Shown here: positions 1 to 7,759 of the stretch, one piece after another
Layout: every line of letters begins with the position of its first letter
How positions within the stretch are numbered: position 1 is the first letter of the stretch
IMG/VR virus record: IMGVR_UViG_3300031658_000152
Span: 1 to 22,124 of that record
From: a virus
Length of the DNA stretch: 22,124 nt
Reading direction: 5' to 3' (one strand)
Translations under genes and position numbers: made by a program
The notes under the pieces: generated by a model
What the model was told of the DNA's origin: nothing
The model's input: only the letters and a program-made list of their open reading frames with translations
Database searches by the model: none

Positions 1-1904
1 GCTGTTGCTCCCGTTACATCTCCTGTGTGTGTTGCGTTGGTTACCAAACCACTATACAAAGTATTAACAGCGTTATTGTCAGAGTTATCTGTGCCTACTG
101 GGTCGAAGTCAGTTGGTATTACTTGGTCGCCTGTATTTACTCCTGATAAATTACCTATATCTGTTATATCTTGTGCTACTAAACCATCACCTAAACTAAC
201 TACATTACTAACTTTTGCGGTGTTTAAAGTTACCTCCGCTTGTATAGCTGTATCGTCATATACTGTATCACTATCAGTAAAAACTGCTCCTAAAGGTACT
301 GCGGTTTCAACAAGTGGGTGCGCTAAATCCGTTACCTTTGCAGTATTTAAAGCGACCGCTGTATTATTAGCTACCTCTGTATCGAAGTCAGTAATTGTTG
401 AAGCTAATTGATTATGAGCTAATGGTGTACGTGCATCACTTAATCTTGAATCTGCTGTATCAATTAATGTAGCATCTGTTATAATAACATTTAACTCTGC
501 CAATGTATCAATATCAGTAGCCTCTAATTCATTTCCTGTTGCTGATAGTTTAGCGTTGTTAGTTACTATATTTGATGCTTGGGTTGGTGTAATACCTACC
601 TTAGCATTATTTGTTGCTGTATCACTTTCTATTGTATCTAAATTAACCGCTTGTGTAACTGATATAAACCCTACTTTTGTAGCATCTGTATAACTTATTT
701 TAGCAGTGTTTAAATCTACTTCTCCCTGTATTACGGTATCATTGTAAACTGTATCTGTATCGGTAAATAAAGCACCAATAGGTACAGCAGTTTCCACTAA
801 AGGATGAACTAAGTCTGTAACTTTATCATTGTTCGTTGTAATATCACTTGCTTGTTGTGCTGTGATTCCTGTCTTGGCTGTATTAGCTGCAACATCTGTA
901 TTTGCTGAAACCAATGCTTCTGTATAACCAACCTTAGCAGTATTCAATGCAACTGCTGCTGAATCGGTATAACTTATTTTGTCTGTATTTAGACCTATAG
1001 CATCCCATTTGTCAGAGCTTAATAAACCCGCATTTGTTGTATTTGCTTCGGGTAAAATAGCATCAGTTCCATCACTTGAAGCAACTGTTAATGTTGTAGG
1101 TGTTCTAGTAAATGATAAATCAGTTGTTACATTGTGATTAATGTCACTTACTTTTGAAGTGTTTAAATTTATTGCCGTTCTATTTTCAGCGAGAGCACCT
1201 TCAACTTCTATAGCTGTTATTAATAAACCAGTATCAACTATTGGAAGTTCACTAGCTGTAGTTGCTCCACTTACACCCGCTTCACCCTGTATTCCTTGAA
1301 TACCTTGAACACCGTCATCACCTTGTATTCCTTGTATTCCTTGTATTCCTTGTGGACCTTGTACGGTTGAATCAGCACCCTCTATACCTTGTATTCCTTG
1401 AGGTCCTTGTATTTGCCCTATGTCATCCCAATTAGCACCATCCCATACATAAAATGAATATGGTGTATCAACCTCATAAACATCACCTGTTGTATTACCT
1501 CCTGCTGGTAAATCTGCAAATGTAGGTACTGAGCCTAAAATAACCAATCCTAATCCTTGAGGTCCTACAGCGCCCTCTATACCTTGTATTCCTGTAACTC
1601 CAATATCACCTTGTATTCCTTGAATACCAGCAGGACCTACTACACCTTGAGTACCTGTAGCACCTATAACACCTTGAGAACCTGTTAAACCCGTTAATCC
1701 TGTTTCTCCTTGAATACCTTGAGAGCCAGTAACTCCTTGTATTCCTTGAATACCATCCGCTCCAATAGTTCCATCAGTACCTGCTGTGCCTGCAACTCCT
1801 TGAATACCCTGTAATCCTTGTGGTCCTGTAGCCCCTTGCACTCCTACTTCATTAATAAGTATAGTTACTTCGGTTACTGAGGGTGTTACTGTTATATTAG
1901 CCAT
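1..1904 (-). CDS. Collagen-like tail fibre protein, partial (C-terminus beyond the left edge)
   Basis: The minus-strand frame is open from ATG at 1904 to base 1, giving at least 634 codons. Residues 1-20 are followed by about 33 Gly-X-Y triplets (residues 21-119) rich in GIQG and GPQG. An insert at about 120-165 contains the WDGANWDDIG segment typical of fibre linkers, and a second interrupted Gly-X-Y block spans about 167-213. The rest is Thr/Asn/Ala-rich with recurring NTAK units and two related copies of a block starting TDLxHPLVETAVPxGAxFTD, near 213-345 and 690-840. This is the pattern of a trimeric, elongated receptor-binding or side fibre. The start overlaps the Ig-like gene by 8 nt, suggesting coupled translation. 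It is the last leftward structural gene visible. The receptor-binding tip is not in the window, so specificity cannot be judged. Confidence 0.85.
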   Translation of the reverse strand, partial: MANITVTPSVTEVTILINEVGVQGATGPQGLQGIQGVAGTAGTDGTIGADGIQGIQGVTGSQGIQGETGLTGLTGSQGVIGATGTQGVVGPAGIQGIQGDIGVTGIQGIEGAVGPQGLGLVILGSVPTFADLPAGGNTTGDVYEVDTPYSFYVWDGANWDDIGQIQGPQGIQGIEGADSTVQGPQGIQGIQGIQGDDGVQGIQGIQGEAGVSGATTASELPIVDTGLLITAIEVEGALAENRTAINLNTSKVSDINHNVTTDLSFTRTPTTLTVASSDGTDAILPEANTTNAGLLSSDKWDAIGLNTDKISYTDSAAVALNTAKVGYTEALVSANTDVAANTAKTGITAQQASDITTNNDKVTDLVHPLVETAVPIGALFTDTDTVYNDTVIQGEVDLNTAKISYTDATKVGFISVTQAVNLDTIESDTATNNAKVGITPTQASNIVTNNAKLSATGNELEATDIDTLAELNVIITDATLIDTADSRLSDARTPLAHNQLASTITDFDTEVANNTAVALNTAKVTDLAHPLVETAVPLGAVFTDSDTVYDDTAIQAEVTLNTAKVSNVVSLGDGLVAQDITDIGNLSGVNTGDQVIPTDFDPVGTDNSDNNAVNTLYSGLVTNATHTGDVTGAT

Positions 1905-2247
1905 TTGTTATATCTTGTATTATTTTAATAGTTCCGTCTATATAAGTTATAACTCTGCCATTTGGAAAAGTAAACTCAATATCATAGTAGTATGTAGATA
2001 TACCCCAATCTAATATAAAAGGGTCAATTTGAAATACACCATTTAAAGCATCTGTAACTGTTAAACCTGCACCTATAATAAATGTATCTACTATTTGTCC
2101 TTTTTTATTATTCAGTTTAAATTCAGACTTTATAACAACATCAGTTAAATCAATAGCTGTAAGCCCTACTGTATTTAAAACTGTGAATTGTAAACCGTTA
2201 AAAGTGTCCCCTTTATAATGGTTCGGTATTTTATAAAACTCAGGCAT
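1897..2247 (-). CDS. Small Ig-like/BppU-like virion protein
   Basis: This 116-aa protein is predicted beta-rich: short alternating hydrophobic strands, a KGDTFNG segment near the N-terminus, and a C-terminal half (GVFQIDP, YYYDIEFTFPNG, YIDGTIKI) resembling the N-terminal Ig-like domain of baseplate upper proteins, where a programmed gradient or linear combination of tail parts is followed by fibres. That comparison is from memory and is only fold-level. No signal peptide or membrane segment is seen. The stop overlaps the collagen fibre start by 8 nt and the start overlaps the end of the 33-aa ORF by 8 nt, so the three are probably one translational unit. A role as adaptor or base for the following fibre is inferred from position. 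Confidence 0.6.
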   Translation of the reverse strand: MPEFYKIPNHYKGDTFNGLQFTVLNTVGLTAIDLTDVVIKSEFKLNNKKGQIVDTFIIGAGLTVTDALNGVFQIDPFILDWGISTYYYDIEFTFPNGRVITYIDGTIKIIQDITNG

Positions 2248-2341
2248 TTTTCTTTATTTTTTTTAAGAATAATTTTAACTTTTGTATATGTTCTTTTTTA
2301 GGTTTGTAGTACCTCCTTTTAATATAATTGCCATCCGCCAT
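2240..2341 (-). CDS. Very small basic protein (33 aa), overlapping both neighbours
   Basis: This reading frame starts at ATG 2341 (an in-frame ATG also lies at 2350) and encodes MADGNYIKRR followed by a Lys-rich amphipathic stretch (KKEHIQKLKLFLKKIKK) ending in NA. It is strongly basic and probably one helix. It overlaps the end of the 170-aa connector gene by 23 nt and the start of the Ig-like gene by 8 nt, filling what would otherwise be a 71-nt gap. The tight nesting supports translation, but short AT-rich ORFs arise by chance. The function is unknown; binding to nucleic acid or to an acidic virion partner is only a guess from charge. Confidence 0.5.
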   Translation of the reverse strand: MADGNYIKRRYYKPKKEHIQKLKLFLKKIKKNA

Positions 2342-2831
2342 AGTTCGCATTTTTAATAGGGTTTACATCGTTATTTGTATTGCTTGTATATTCAGGATAG
2401 TCTAAATAATTATAAGACATAAAATCAATAAATCTATTTGTATAACTATCTGCGATATTCCTTTCCTTTTCAACTAAGAAATCTATTTCGTTTTTATCTA
2501 CACTTTGACTATTCTCTGCGTTATGTTTAAACACCCCACCGTTAGAAACCGTATAAGCCATAAAAGGAAGTATTTCAACTAACGCCCAATGTATAAGCAT
2601 CGGCTTTACATACGTATTTAATAAATTTTTATATAATACATTACCAATTAAATCTATATCATCAGGTAAAAGCGACTGTATTTTTTCTAATAAATCAGTA
2701 CCTAAGTATTGCTTTAAATGTATGTCTTGAGCAATACCTATATATTGAATAAATTTATCATTATCTACATTACCATTTAAAATGCTATACTTTTTTATGT
2801 CCTTAGTTGTTACTAATAGTGCTTTGCTCAT
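2319..2831 (-). CDS. Probable head-tail connector/adaptor protein (gp6-like)
   Basis: This 170-aa protein lies directly downstream of the portal, and its ATG shares one base with the portal stop (TAATG). The N-terminal half (about residues 8-60) reads like the helical packing of head-tail connector proteins: TTKDIKKYSILNGNVD, then a helix containing IQYIGIAQDIHLKQYLG and a second helix LLEKIQSLL. A central segment (about 75-100) is hydrophobic and aromatic, and the C-terminus is Asn/Tyr-rich. Position right after the portal and the length fit a connector that closes the portal ring before tail joining. Similar proteins in flavophages are, as far as I recall, annotated only as domains of unknown function, so the role is inferred from family resemblance and order. 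Confidence 0.55.
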   Translation of the reverse strand: MSKALLVTTKDIKKYSILNGNVDNDKFIQYIGIAQDIHLKQYLGTDLLEKIQSLLPDDIDLIGNVLYKNLLNTYVKPMLIHWALVEILPFMAYTVSNGGVFKHNAENSQSVDKNEIDFLVEKERNIADSYTNRFIDFMSYNYLDYPEYTSNTNNDVNPIKNANYGGWQLY

Positions 2832-4594
2832 TATCCTTTATAATTTGGGTGGTGACCATTGTTAGGCATATCTTTTGGGGCTTTTTTAGCATCTTCTAAG
2901 CCTTTTGGTTTCGGTTTATATCCTTTTATACTATTAACTTCTTCTGAACTGCTAAGGGCTTTATCTACAAATGGCGTTCCGTCTGTTTTTTTCTTTAATC
3001 TATATAGGTTTTCATTCCAAAAATGACCACAATTAACTCCGCCTTTAAATTTAAACAAACTATAAGATTGTTTTTTATGTCCAAATTCTTTATTTATACC
3101 TCTAAAACTAGCTTGGTCTATATCCTCTTTGCGATATACAACACCTCTACCAGTTCTATTCATCATTTGGTTACAAAAATCTCTACTTTTACCGCTTGAA
3201 TACTTCTCATTATACTCATATCTAACCTTATAAATGTCTTTATCTAGTGTGCTTGAAGCATTTGGATTGCTTTTTATAACATTTGCAAACTTTTGCATTA
3301 AATTTTGCTTAGTTTTTATGTGTTTTTTAGCCCAATCTTCTATGTTTTCGTTATCATCTGATGAAATACGCTTATCTACAAGCTCCCATTCGTCTGTTAT
3401 TTCCTCACCATCTAAGTTATTTAACATTTTATCACCATCGTCATCGCTAAAATTAGGTGATTCAGCACTCATATTAACGTCATTTTGTGGGTCAACACCA
3501 CTGCTAAACTCTAAAGGCTCTAATGTTTTGAAATATAAGTCTAAACTAATATCATTTATTGCTAAAATATCAGCTATAACCTCTGTTACTTGGTCTTGAT
3601 AGGTGTTAATTACAACATTATCAAACAATAAATTAGCTGTTTTTATCTCGTCTGCGTTATTTCCTAAGCCTCCACCCGTTTCACGTACACCAATAAGCAT
3701 CGGACTTGTAACTCTATGCCCTACAATTAGCTTATCTCTACATTCTTTTGCTAAATATTCGTAATGTGAAGGCGCATCGTTCAATGCTATATCTTCAATA
3801 GTTGTTTCACTCTCTTTATTAGCGTTAAAAGATATAATATTTTTTAAACCGTGCGCTCCAGTTGTTTTATTATCAATATCCTTTTTAATTTGTTTTCTTT
3901 TTTCTTCGTCTGGAATACCATTATTGAAGTTTATAACACGCGTTCCGCTAAAACCATTGATAGTATCATTAATTAAATAATCTGCTATCTCTTGCTCTAA
4001 AAATGCGTATGGTAAAGACCCTACATAGTCAACTGGTGTATAATAATCAAACCCTGCAATATAAGGTCGTAATACATAAATCTCATTACCTGTATCTTTT
4101 CCAAAACCAAAAGAATCAATACTTTCTATTACATCGCTTTGTTTTTGTTCGCTCCATTTAGGGTGATAAAACCAATTTTCAATAACACCTTCTTCGTTCA
4201 TTTTACCAGCTCTTAAAGTATTCATAGGAAAATGAGTAACCTCTTTTACTACTCCTTTAATCTTACTAACTTGAAAAGCCGCCATACCTAACATTTTATA
4301 ATCAAATATAAACTTACGAAGGTCTTTTTTCTTAAATAAAGATAACATTTGAGCGTATGCGTTTGGTCGTCTACTTGCATCTTTAGCACTTAAACCACGC
4401 CCATATATCATTTTAGAAATACCGTTTATAATAGCGTTGTTAGTTGTACTCCCCGTGTACCTATCAATTAAGTATTGAAAGTAGTCGTTATCTTTACCGT
4501 ATAAAATCCATTCTTTATTTCTAACCTCTAATATCTCAGGAGTTGTATATTTTCCTAAACTTATAACGCTATAATCTTGTGTTAATTTTTTCAT
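2831..4594 (-). CDS. Portal protein with C-terminal MuF-like minor-head domain
   Basis: This 587-aa protein has a portal-like region at about residues 1-370: an N-terminal WILYGKDNDYFQYLIDRY segment, then GSTTNNAIINGISKMIYGRG, and later the conserved-looking SPMLIGVRETGGGLG and a helix with ANLLFDNVVINTYQ. The portal forms the dodecameric DNA gate at one capsid vertex. An acidic linker (about 375-430) leads to a region at about 455-540 with SRDFCNQMM (Cys474) and GGVNCGHFW (Cys522, His524), resembling the Cys/His pattern of phage Mu gpF-type head-morphogenesis domains, usually a separate gene. The C-terminal tail is Lys/Pro-rich and ends in HHPNYKG. The start overlaps the upstream 108-aa gene by ATGA. 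Portal identity is well supported; the MuF-like reading is a motif-level inference. Confidence 0.85.
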   Translation of the reverse strand: MKKLTQDYSVISLGKYTTPEILEVRNKEWILYGKDNDYFQYLIDRYTGSTTNNAIINGISKMIYGRGLSAKDASRRPNAYAQMLSLFKKKDLRKFIFDYKMLGMAAFQVSKIKGVVKEVTHFPMNTLRAGKMNEEGVIENWFYHPKWSEQKQSDVIESIDSFGFGKDTGNEIYVLRPYIAGFDYYTPVDYVGSLPYAFLEQEIADYLINDTINGFSGTRVINFNNGIPDEEKRKQIKKDIDNKTTGAHGLKNIISFNANKESETTIEDIALNDAPSHYEYLAKECRDKLIVGHRVTSPMLIGVRETGGGLGNNADEIKTANLLFDNVVINTYQDQVTEVIADILAINDISLDLYFKTLEPLEFSSGVDPQNDVNMSAESPNFSDDDGDKMLNNLDGEEITDEWELVDKRISSDDNENIEDWAKKHIKTKQNLMQKFANVIKSNPNASSTLDKDIYKVRYEYNEKYSSGKSRDFCNQMMNRTGRGVVYRKEDIDQASFRGINKEFGHKKQSYSLFKFKGGVNCGHFWNENLYRLKKKTDGTPFVDKALSSSEEVNSIKGYKPKPKGLEDAKKAPKDMPNNGHHPNYKG

Positions 4595-4917
4595 ATTGTA
4601 ATGTAATCGTTATTACTTTCACGTTCTGTATATTCGTTATTATTAATTGAGTATTCGCTTTCTGTTTGAGATGTGCAAAATACTTTGTCTTTAAATATTA
4701 TATCAGTACCGTTATAAGCTGTTAAATTATAAAACCTATCTTCTTTTAAATCAAATATTAAATCAGCTGTTAAATAATAACGCTCCAATGGAAAAATACC
4801 TGTAATTGTAACCTCTGTATTGTCTTGTTCATCACGCAACATTATACTAGTACAAGTATTATCTCTAGCAATAAACTTTATATTTTGAGCTGTTGCTATA
4901 GGTTTTAATATTATCAT
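4591..4917 (-). CDS. Unknown small protein upstream of the portal
   Basis: I do not recognise this 108-aa protein. It begins MIILKPIATAQNIKFIARDN and is predicted to be mostly beta strands (IMLRDEQ, EVTITGIFPLERYYLTADLIFDL), with a polar, acidic C-terminus rich in Ser, Glu and Asn. Its stop overlaps the portal start by 4 nt (ATGA), so it is translated ahead of, and probably coupled to, the portal. A promoter-like motif (4931-4964) and a terminator (4970-4991) lie just upstream, making it the first gene of a new transcription unit. A small virion or head-assembly protein with a beta-sandwich fold is plausible; no catalytic motif is seen. Confidence 0.7.
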   Translation of the reverse strand: MIILKPIATAQNIKFIARDNTCTSIMLRDEQDNTEVTITGIFPLERYYLTADLIFDLKEDRFYNLTAYNGTDIIFKDKVFCTSQTESEYSINNNEYTERESNNDYITI

Positions 4918-4930
4918 TCGTTTGCTTTTA

Positions 4931-4964
4931 TAATAAACAACATTTTTTTAATTTTGTTATAAAT
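4931..4964 (-). promoter_or_regulatory. Candidate late promoter, bipartite motif (copy C)
   Basis: On the minus strand this copy has ATTTATAACAAAA followed by TGTTGTTTAT, with 18 nt from the C of box 1 to the G of box 2. The motif begins exactly 47 nt before the ATG of the 108-aa gene. It lies just after a terminator, so it would restart transcription of the 108-aa gene, portal, connector and fibre block. Confidence 0.55.
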
Positions 4965-4969
4965 AAAAA

Positions 4970-4991
4970 CCTCGCTAAATAAATAACGAGG
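4970..4991 (-). terminator. Rho-independent terminator after the tube-like gene
   Basis: Read on the minus strand, CCTCG and CGAGG form a 5-bp GC-rich stem around an A/T loop of 12 nt, followed at once by TTTTTATTT. It lies 30 nt after the stop of the 175-aa gene (5022) and just before promoter copy C. The stem is short but well placed. On the plus strand there is no gene to end. Confidence 0.65.
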
Positions 4992-5021
4992 CTAAACTAA
5001 AAAATTAAATTATGAAAAATA

Positions 5022-5549
5022 CTAAACCCCTTCTGTTACTACAAAACCATCTGTAGCATCCATTAATGTGGCATCAATAAATGAAGCCATATCACTCTCT
5101 TGGGTTGTTGCAGTTACATTGTAACCACTTAAATCACCCATTGCAGCACCACTAGCTGTATTAACAGCACATTCAGCACCGTTTTTCATACCAGCCAATC
5201 TAAAGTTACCGTTGTAATCTTCTAAAATTACATGAGGTCTTCCAGATGCTAGTAATTTCATTTCTTTTTGAGATACTAAACTTTGTTTTTTAAATACAAA
5301 TGTTCCTGTACCAGTCCAAAAAGAAGTACCATTCTCTCTGCTATTTTCATTCGCTTCATCAAATGTATTAGCACCTTTTAACTCGTATTTATAACAAGTT
5401 ATAGGAGCTGTTAAAGCTGTTATTTCCTCTGCTACAATAGTAAAGTTAGCAAAAGCACCAGCATCATAATTGAAAAAGTAAACAGCTCTTAAACCCCCTA
5501 CGGAGTCTTTACAAGGTTCTAAACGTCCAAGCGTTAAATCACAAGCCAT
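5022..5549 (-). CDS. Virion structural protein, possibly tail tube
   Basis: This 175-aa protein begins MACDLTLGRLEPCKDSVGGL and contains FKKQSLVSQKEMKLLASGRPHVILEDYNGNF in its middle (two adjoining segments) and AAMGDLSGYNVT near the C-terminus. I recall this pattern from flavophage structural proteins; the size, beta-rich character and the late GDLSGYNVT strand fit a tail tube subunit. Its place between capsid and portal, rather than beside the tape measure, is unusual for a tube gene, so a head decoration protein is the main alternative. It is separated from the capsid gene by a hairpin and ends in a terminator, consistent with abundant expression together with the capsid. Cys3, Cys13, Cys52 and Cys127 are present, but no metal site is evident. 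Confidence 0.6.
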   Translation of the reverse strand: MACDLTLGRLEPCKDSVGGLRAVYFFNYDAGAFANFTIVAEEITALTAPITCYKYELKGANTFDEANENSRENGTSFWTGTGTFVFKKQSLVSQKEMKLLASGRPHVILEDYNGNFRLAGMKNGAECAVNTASGAAMGDLSGYNVTATTQESDMASFIDATLMDATDGFVVTEGV

Positions 5550-5568
5550 ATATTTTATGTGTTTTATA

Positions 5569-5588
5569 AGGGTAGCCGAAACTACCCT
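5569..5588 (-). terminator. Hairpin between capsid and tube-like genes
   Basis: AGGGTAG and CTACCCT form a perfect 7-bp stem with a 6-nt loop, 17 nt after the capsid stop. On the minus strand it is followed by TTATAAAAC, a poor U-tract, so it may be a partial terminator or an mRNA-stabilising hairpin rather than a full stop. Confidence 0.4.
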
Positions 5589-5604
5589 ATATTATTATTA
5601 ATTA

Positions 5605-6534
5605 TTATGCAGTAGTTGAAAGATACCAGATAACCTCTTCACCGTTCACATATTGAACTCCTGCACTATAAACCATTTTATATCTAATCATTCCAGATAA
5701 ATCTGATTCATCCATATCTTTAATTCTAATGTCGTTATGGTCAGCCATTAATCCAGTAGCGAAATAAAGGTTTTTCTTTTGATATACTACGAAAGTGTTA
5801 TCAGGTAAACCGTTAATTACTTCTAGTTTAGTAGTTCCATATTGTAGTACCATATCAGCACCACCTAAACCGTTAGAGATACCAGCAGAAATAAGAGCTT
5901 GTTGGTAAGCTAAAGCGATGTTATAAGATACACCGAATACTAAGTCTGTTTTTCTTGCTAAAGCAACAGGTACAGCTTCTAATACTTTTTCAATCTCACT
6001 AATTACATTCGCCTTAGTAATTGCGGCAGTTAAAGGCGTAATCCCATTATTTGCTTTTATTACTGTCCAATCTGCTGTGAATAAAGGAATAAACCCACCA
6101 AAACGACCAGCTGTTGCACTTACACCTTGCCAAATATCTAAATCTGTTGCTTCTGCTGTATCTCCTAAAATCTCAGCTAAAAGAGCAGTTTCTACATCAG
6201 CAGGTGCTTTATCATTATGAGCAGAAAAGCCCATTGACGCAGCACTCCATATTTGTCTTAAATCTTCTTTACAAATCTCTTGTTCGTTCTTTAATTTCTT
6301 AGGTGTAATTAGTTTCTCTGCTAATGTTACCGCACCTGTTGGTGTAAACCCACAAGCATAATCAGCTCTACCATCTGAATAACTAATTTTTCTAAGTGAT
6401 ACCTGAAAGTCTACATCAGGCAAAACGGTTACTAAATTTTTTGCAATAGTATCAGCTTCTTTAAATGCTTTACCTACTATTTCACCAGCTTCTTTACCAG
6501 CGTAATTTGAACTTACTGTTACAGTCGTTGCCAT
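5605..6534 (-). CDS. Major capsid protein (HK97-like fold)
   Basis: This 309-aa protein fits a phage major capsid protein in length and position. It starts ATTVTVSSNYAGKEAGEIVGKAF, spanning a long first helix, then a segment KISYSDGRADYACGFTPTG, a helix with EQEICKEDLRQIWSAASMG, and a C-terminal half rich in Ala/Gly with VLEAVPVALARKTDLVFGVS, YGTTKLEVINGLPDNTFVV and IRYKMVYSAGVQY. These match the peripheral and axial domain pattern of HK97-type capsids I know from bacterial phages. It is preceded by an acidic scaffold-like gene (3-nt gap) and a protease gene, the usual head-assembly trio. No long N-terminal delta domain is present, in line with a separate scaffold. Expression is likely high, driven from the motif upstream of the scaffold gene. 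Confidence 0.85.
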   Translation of the reverse strand: MATTVTVSSNYAGKEAGEIVGKAFKEADTIAKNLVTVLPDVDFQVSLRKISYSDGRADYACGFTPTGAVTLAEKLITPKKLKNEQEICKEDLRQIWSAASMGFSAHNDKAPADVETALLAEILGDTAEATDLDIWQGVSATAGRFGGFIPLFTADWTVIKANNGITPLTAAITKANVISEIEKVLEAVPVALARKTDLVFGVSYNIALAYQQALISAGISNGLGGADMVLQYGTTKLEVINGLPDNTFVVYQKKNLYFATGLMADHNDIRIKDMDESDLSGMIRYKMVYSAGVQYVNGEEVIWYLSTTA

Positions 6535-6537
6535 ATT

Positions 6538-7071
6538 TTATTTTTTTCTATTATTTAAAAATTCTACTAATGATTCTTTTCCTAAATGGATATTTTTATT
6601 TACTTCTTTTTCTACCGAGTGTTTTACTGGTTTCACTTCTTCCAATTCTACAACTTCAACTTCTTCTACTTTTGCAAGTTTAAGCTCTGAAATTTCAGTC
6701 TTTAGTTTTTCAATTTCTTCAAAGAATTGCTCTTTAGATATTGATTCAATAATTTTTTTAGGAGTTGTTTTTTCAGCTTCTAAATCAGGAGCGGCAACTT
6801 CTTCTGTCGCTGGTGCTTCTTCTTCTGCGTTAGCCTCTTTAACTTCTCCAATAATTCCGTCTTGAGCAACTACTAAAAGTCTACCATCTTCTAAAACGTA
6901 TTCGCCAATTGGTAAAGGGATACGTTCTTCTTCTGTGATGATAAATATTTCAGCATTAGCCTCAAAAACATCAGCCTCTACTATAGTACCGTTGTCAAGT
7001 TTCATTTGTTCTAACTTAACCTCCATACTTAGCAAAACCTTAACATCATTTAAGATTTTTTTGTAATCCAT
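6538..7071 (-). CDS. Acidic, coiled-coil protein, probable capsid scaffold
   Basis: This 177-aa protein is very rich in Glu and Lys. Residues 1-75 form a mixed region (LEQMKLDNGTIVEADVFEANAE and IPLPIGEYVLEDGRLLVV look like a small beta barrel). Residues 80-105 are Ala/Glu-rich and probably disordered, and about 107-150 (IIESISKEQFFEEIEKLKTE and following) should form a coiled coil. The end is basic (VEFLNNRKK). It stands 3 nt before the capsid gene and after the protease gene, the typical place of a scaffold that is cleaved and lost during maturation. The basic C-terminus could bind capsid subunits, as in other scaffolds. Evidence is composition and order; no family was recognised with certainty. 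Confidence 0.6.
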   Translation of the reverse strand: MDYKKILNDVKVLLSMEVKLEQMKLDNGTIVEADVFEANAEIFIITEEERIPLPIGEYVLEDGRLLVVAQDGIIGEVKEANAEEEAPATEEVAAPDLEAEKTTPKKIIESISKEQFFEEIEKLKTEISELKLAKVEEVEVVELEEVKPVKHSVEKEVNKNIHLGKESLVEFLNNRKK

Positions 7072-7103
7072 ATTTTTACAGTTATTAATTAATAAATTCT
7101 ATA

Positions 7104-7137
7104 CAATAAACATAAAGTATAGTTTTTTGTTATAAAT
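7104..7137 (-). promoter_or_regulatory. Candidate late promoter, bipartite motif (copy A), with inverted repeat
   Basis: Minus-strand box 1 is ATTTATAACAAAA and box 2 is TTATGTTTAT, with the same 18-nt C-to-G spacing as the other copies. It lies 66 nt before the ATG of the scaffold gene. A perfect 6-bp inverted repeat, CTATAC at 7099-7104 and GTATAG at 7117-7122, encloses box 2, which the other copies lack; it could be an operator or a transcript hairpin. Confidence 0.55.
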
Positions 7138-7144
7138 TCAATTA

Positions 7145-7759
7145 TTATAATTCACCTTTTTCAATAGCTTTTATAATCTCTTTTATTAAAAATTCAGATT
7201 CATCTTCTGTTAGTTCGTCAACTGTCTTTTCAATAGTTTCAGTCATTTCTACTTTGTCGGCAAAATAGCCCTCAATACTAAAACCTTTAACCTTTCCAGT
7301 CTTTACATAATCATTCCAAATATTATCGTTATCTACTTTCATAGAAACCATCCACGTGCCTACAGGAACATTAAAACCATACTTTGCAGACTTGTCTTGT
7401 TTAACGTCATCTACTATCCAACTTTCAACAACCGTCATATCTTTTAGTTTACTTTCGTGTTCTAAGGTTGCGTTACTTTGGTTGTTTTGTTTAAGGTATA
7501 ATTGAGATGCTTTAACTACGGTTTCTTTTGAAAAGAAGATATAAAACTCTTTATCTTTTATACGTCTATAAATGTTCTTATCTGGTATTAAAGCCGCTCC
7601 CATTAAAATACGTTTTTCAGTATCTATTGTAGCGAGTTGTATCTCATTACTTTTTAATGCTATAAAGTCAGATTCAATAGCTGGATTTTCAACAACACTA
7701 ATAGCTTCAACTCCGTTTATTTCTTCGTTTTCGTCTATTATTAACTCAATTATTTGCAT
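7145..7759 (-). CDS. XkdF-like prohead protease
   Basis: This 204-aa protein matches the XkdF-type putative serine protease family. The N-terminal half starts with IIELIIDENEEINGVEAISV and ENPAIESDFIAL, followed by ILMGAALIPDKNIYRR and EFYIFFSKETV. A candidate catalytic His is His101 (in LEHESKL), with Glu112 in VVESWIVDD and the likely nucleophile Ser161 in GKVKGFSIEGYF. In phage assembly this enzyme trims scaffold and capsid proteins inside the prohead. It lies upstream of the scaffold and capsid, the usual order within a head module. The C-terminus (about 170-204) is acidic, helical and may bind the scaffold or be removed by self-cleavage. Family assignment is firm; catalytic residues are assigned from pattern only. 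Confidence 0.8.
   Translation of the reverse strand: MQIIELIIDENEEINGVEAISVVENPAIESDFIALKSNEIQLATIDTEKRILMGAALIPDKNIYRRIKDKEFYIFFSKETVVKASQLYLKQNNQSNATLEHESKLKDMTVVESWIVDDVKQDKSAKYGFNVPVGTWMVSMKVDNDNIWNDYVKTGKVKGFSIEGYFADKVEMTETIEKTVDELTEDESEFLIKEIIKAIEKGEL

Noticed and set aside
25-411. Plus-strand open frame opposite the fibre gene
   Set aside because: It is a shadow of the repetitive Thr/Val/Ala codons of the minus-strand fibre; no start context and no protein-like motif.
2311-2320. Perfect Shine-Dalgarno-like AAAAGGAGGT on the minus strand
   Set aside because: No start codon follows at a suitable distance (the next gene starts about 64 nt away), and the bases encode Lys-Arg-Arg within the 33-aa ORF, so it is not read as a ribosome binding site.
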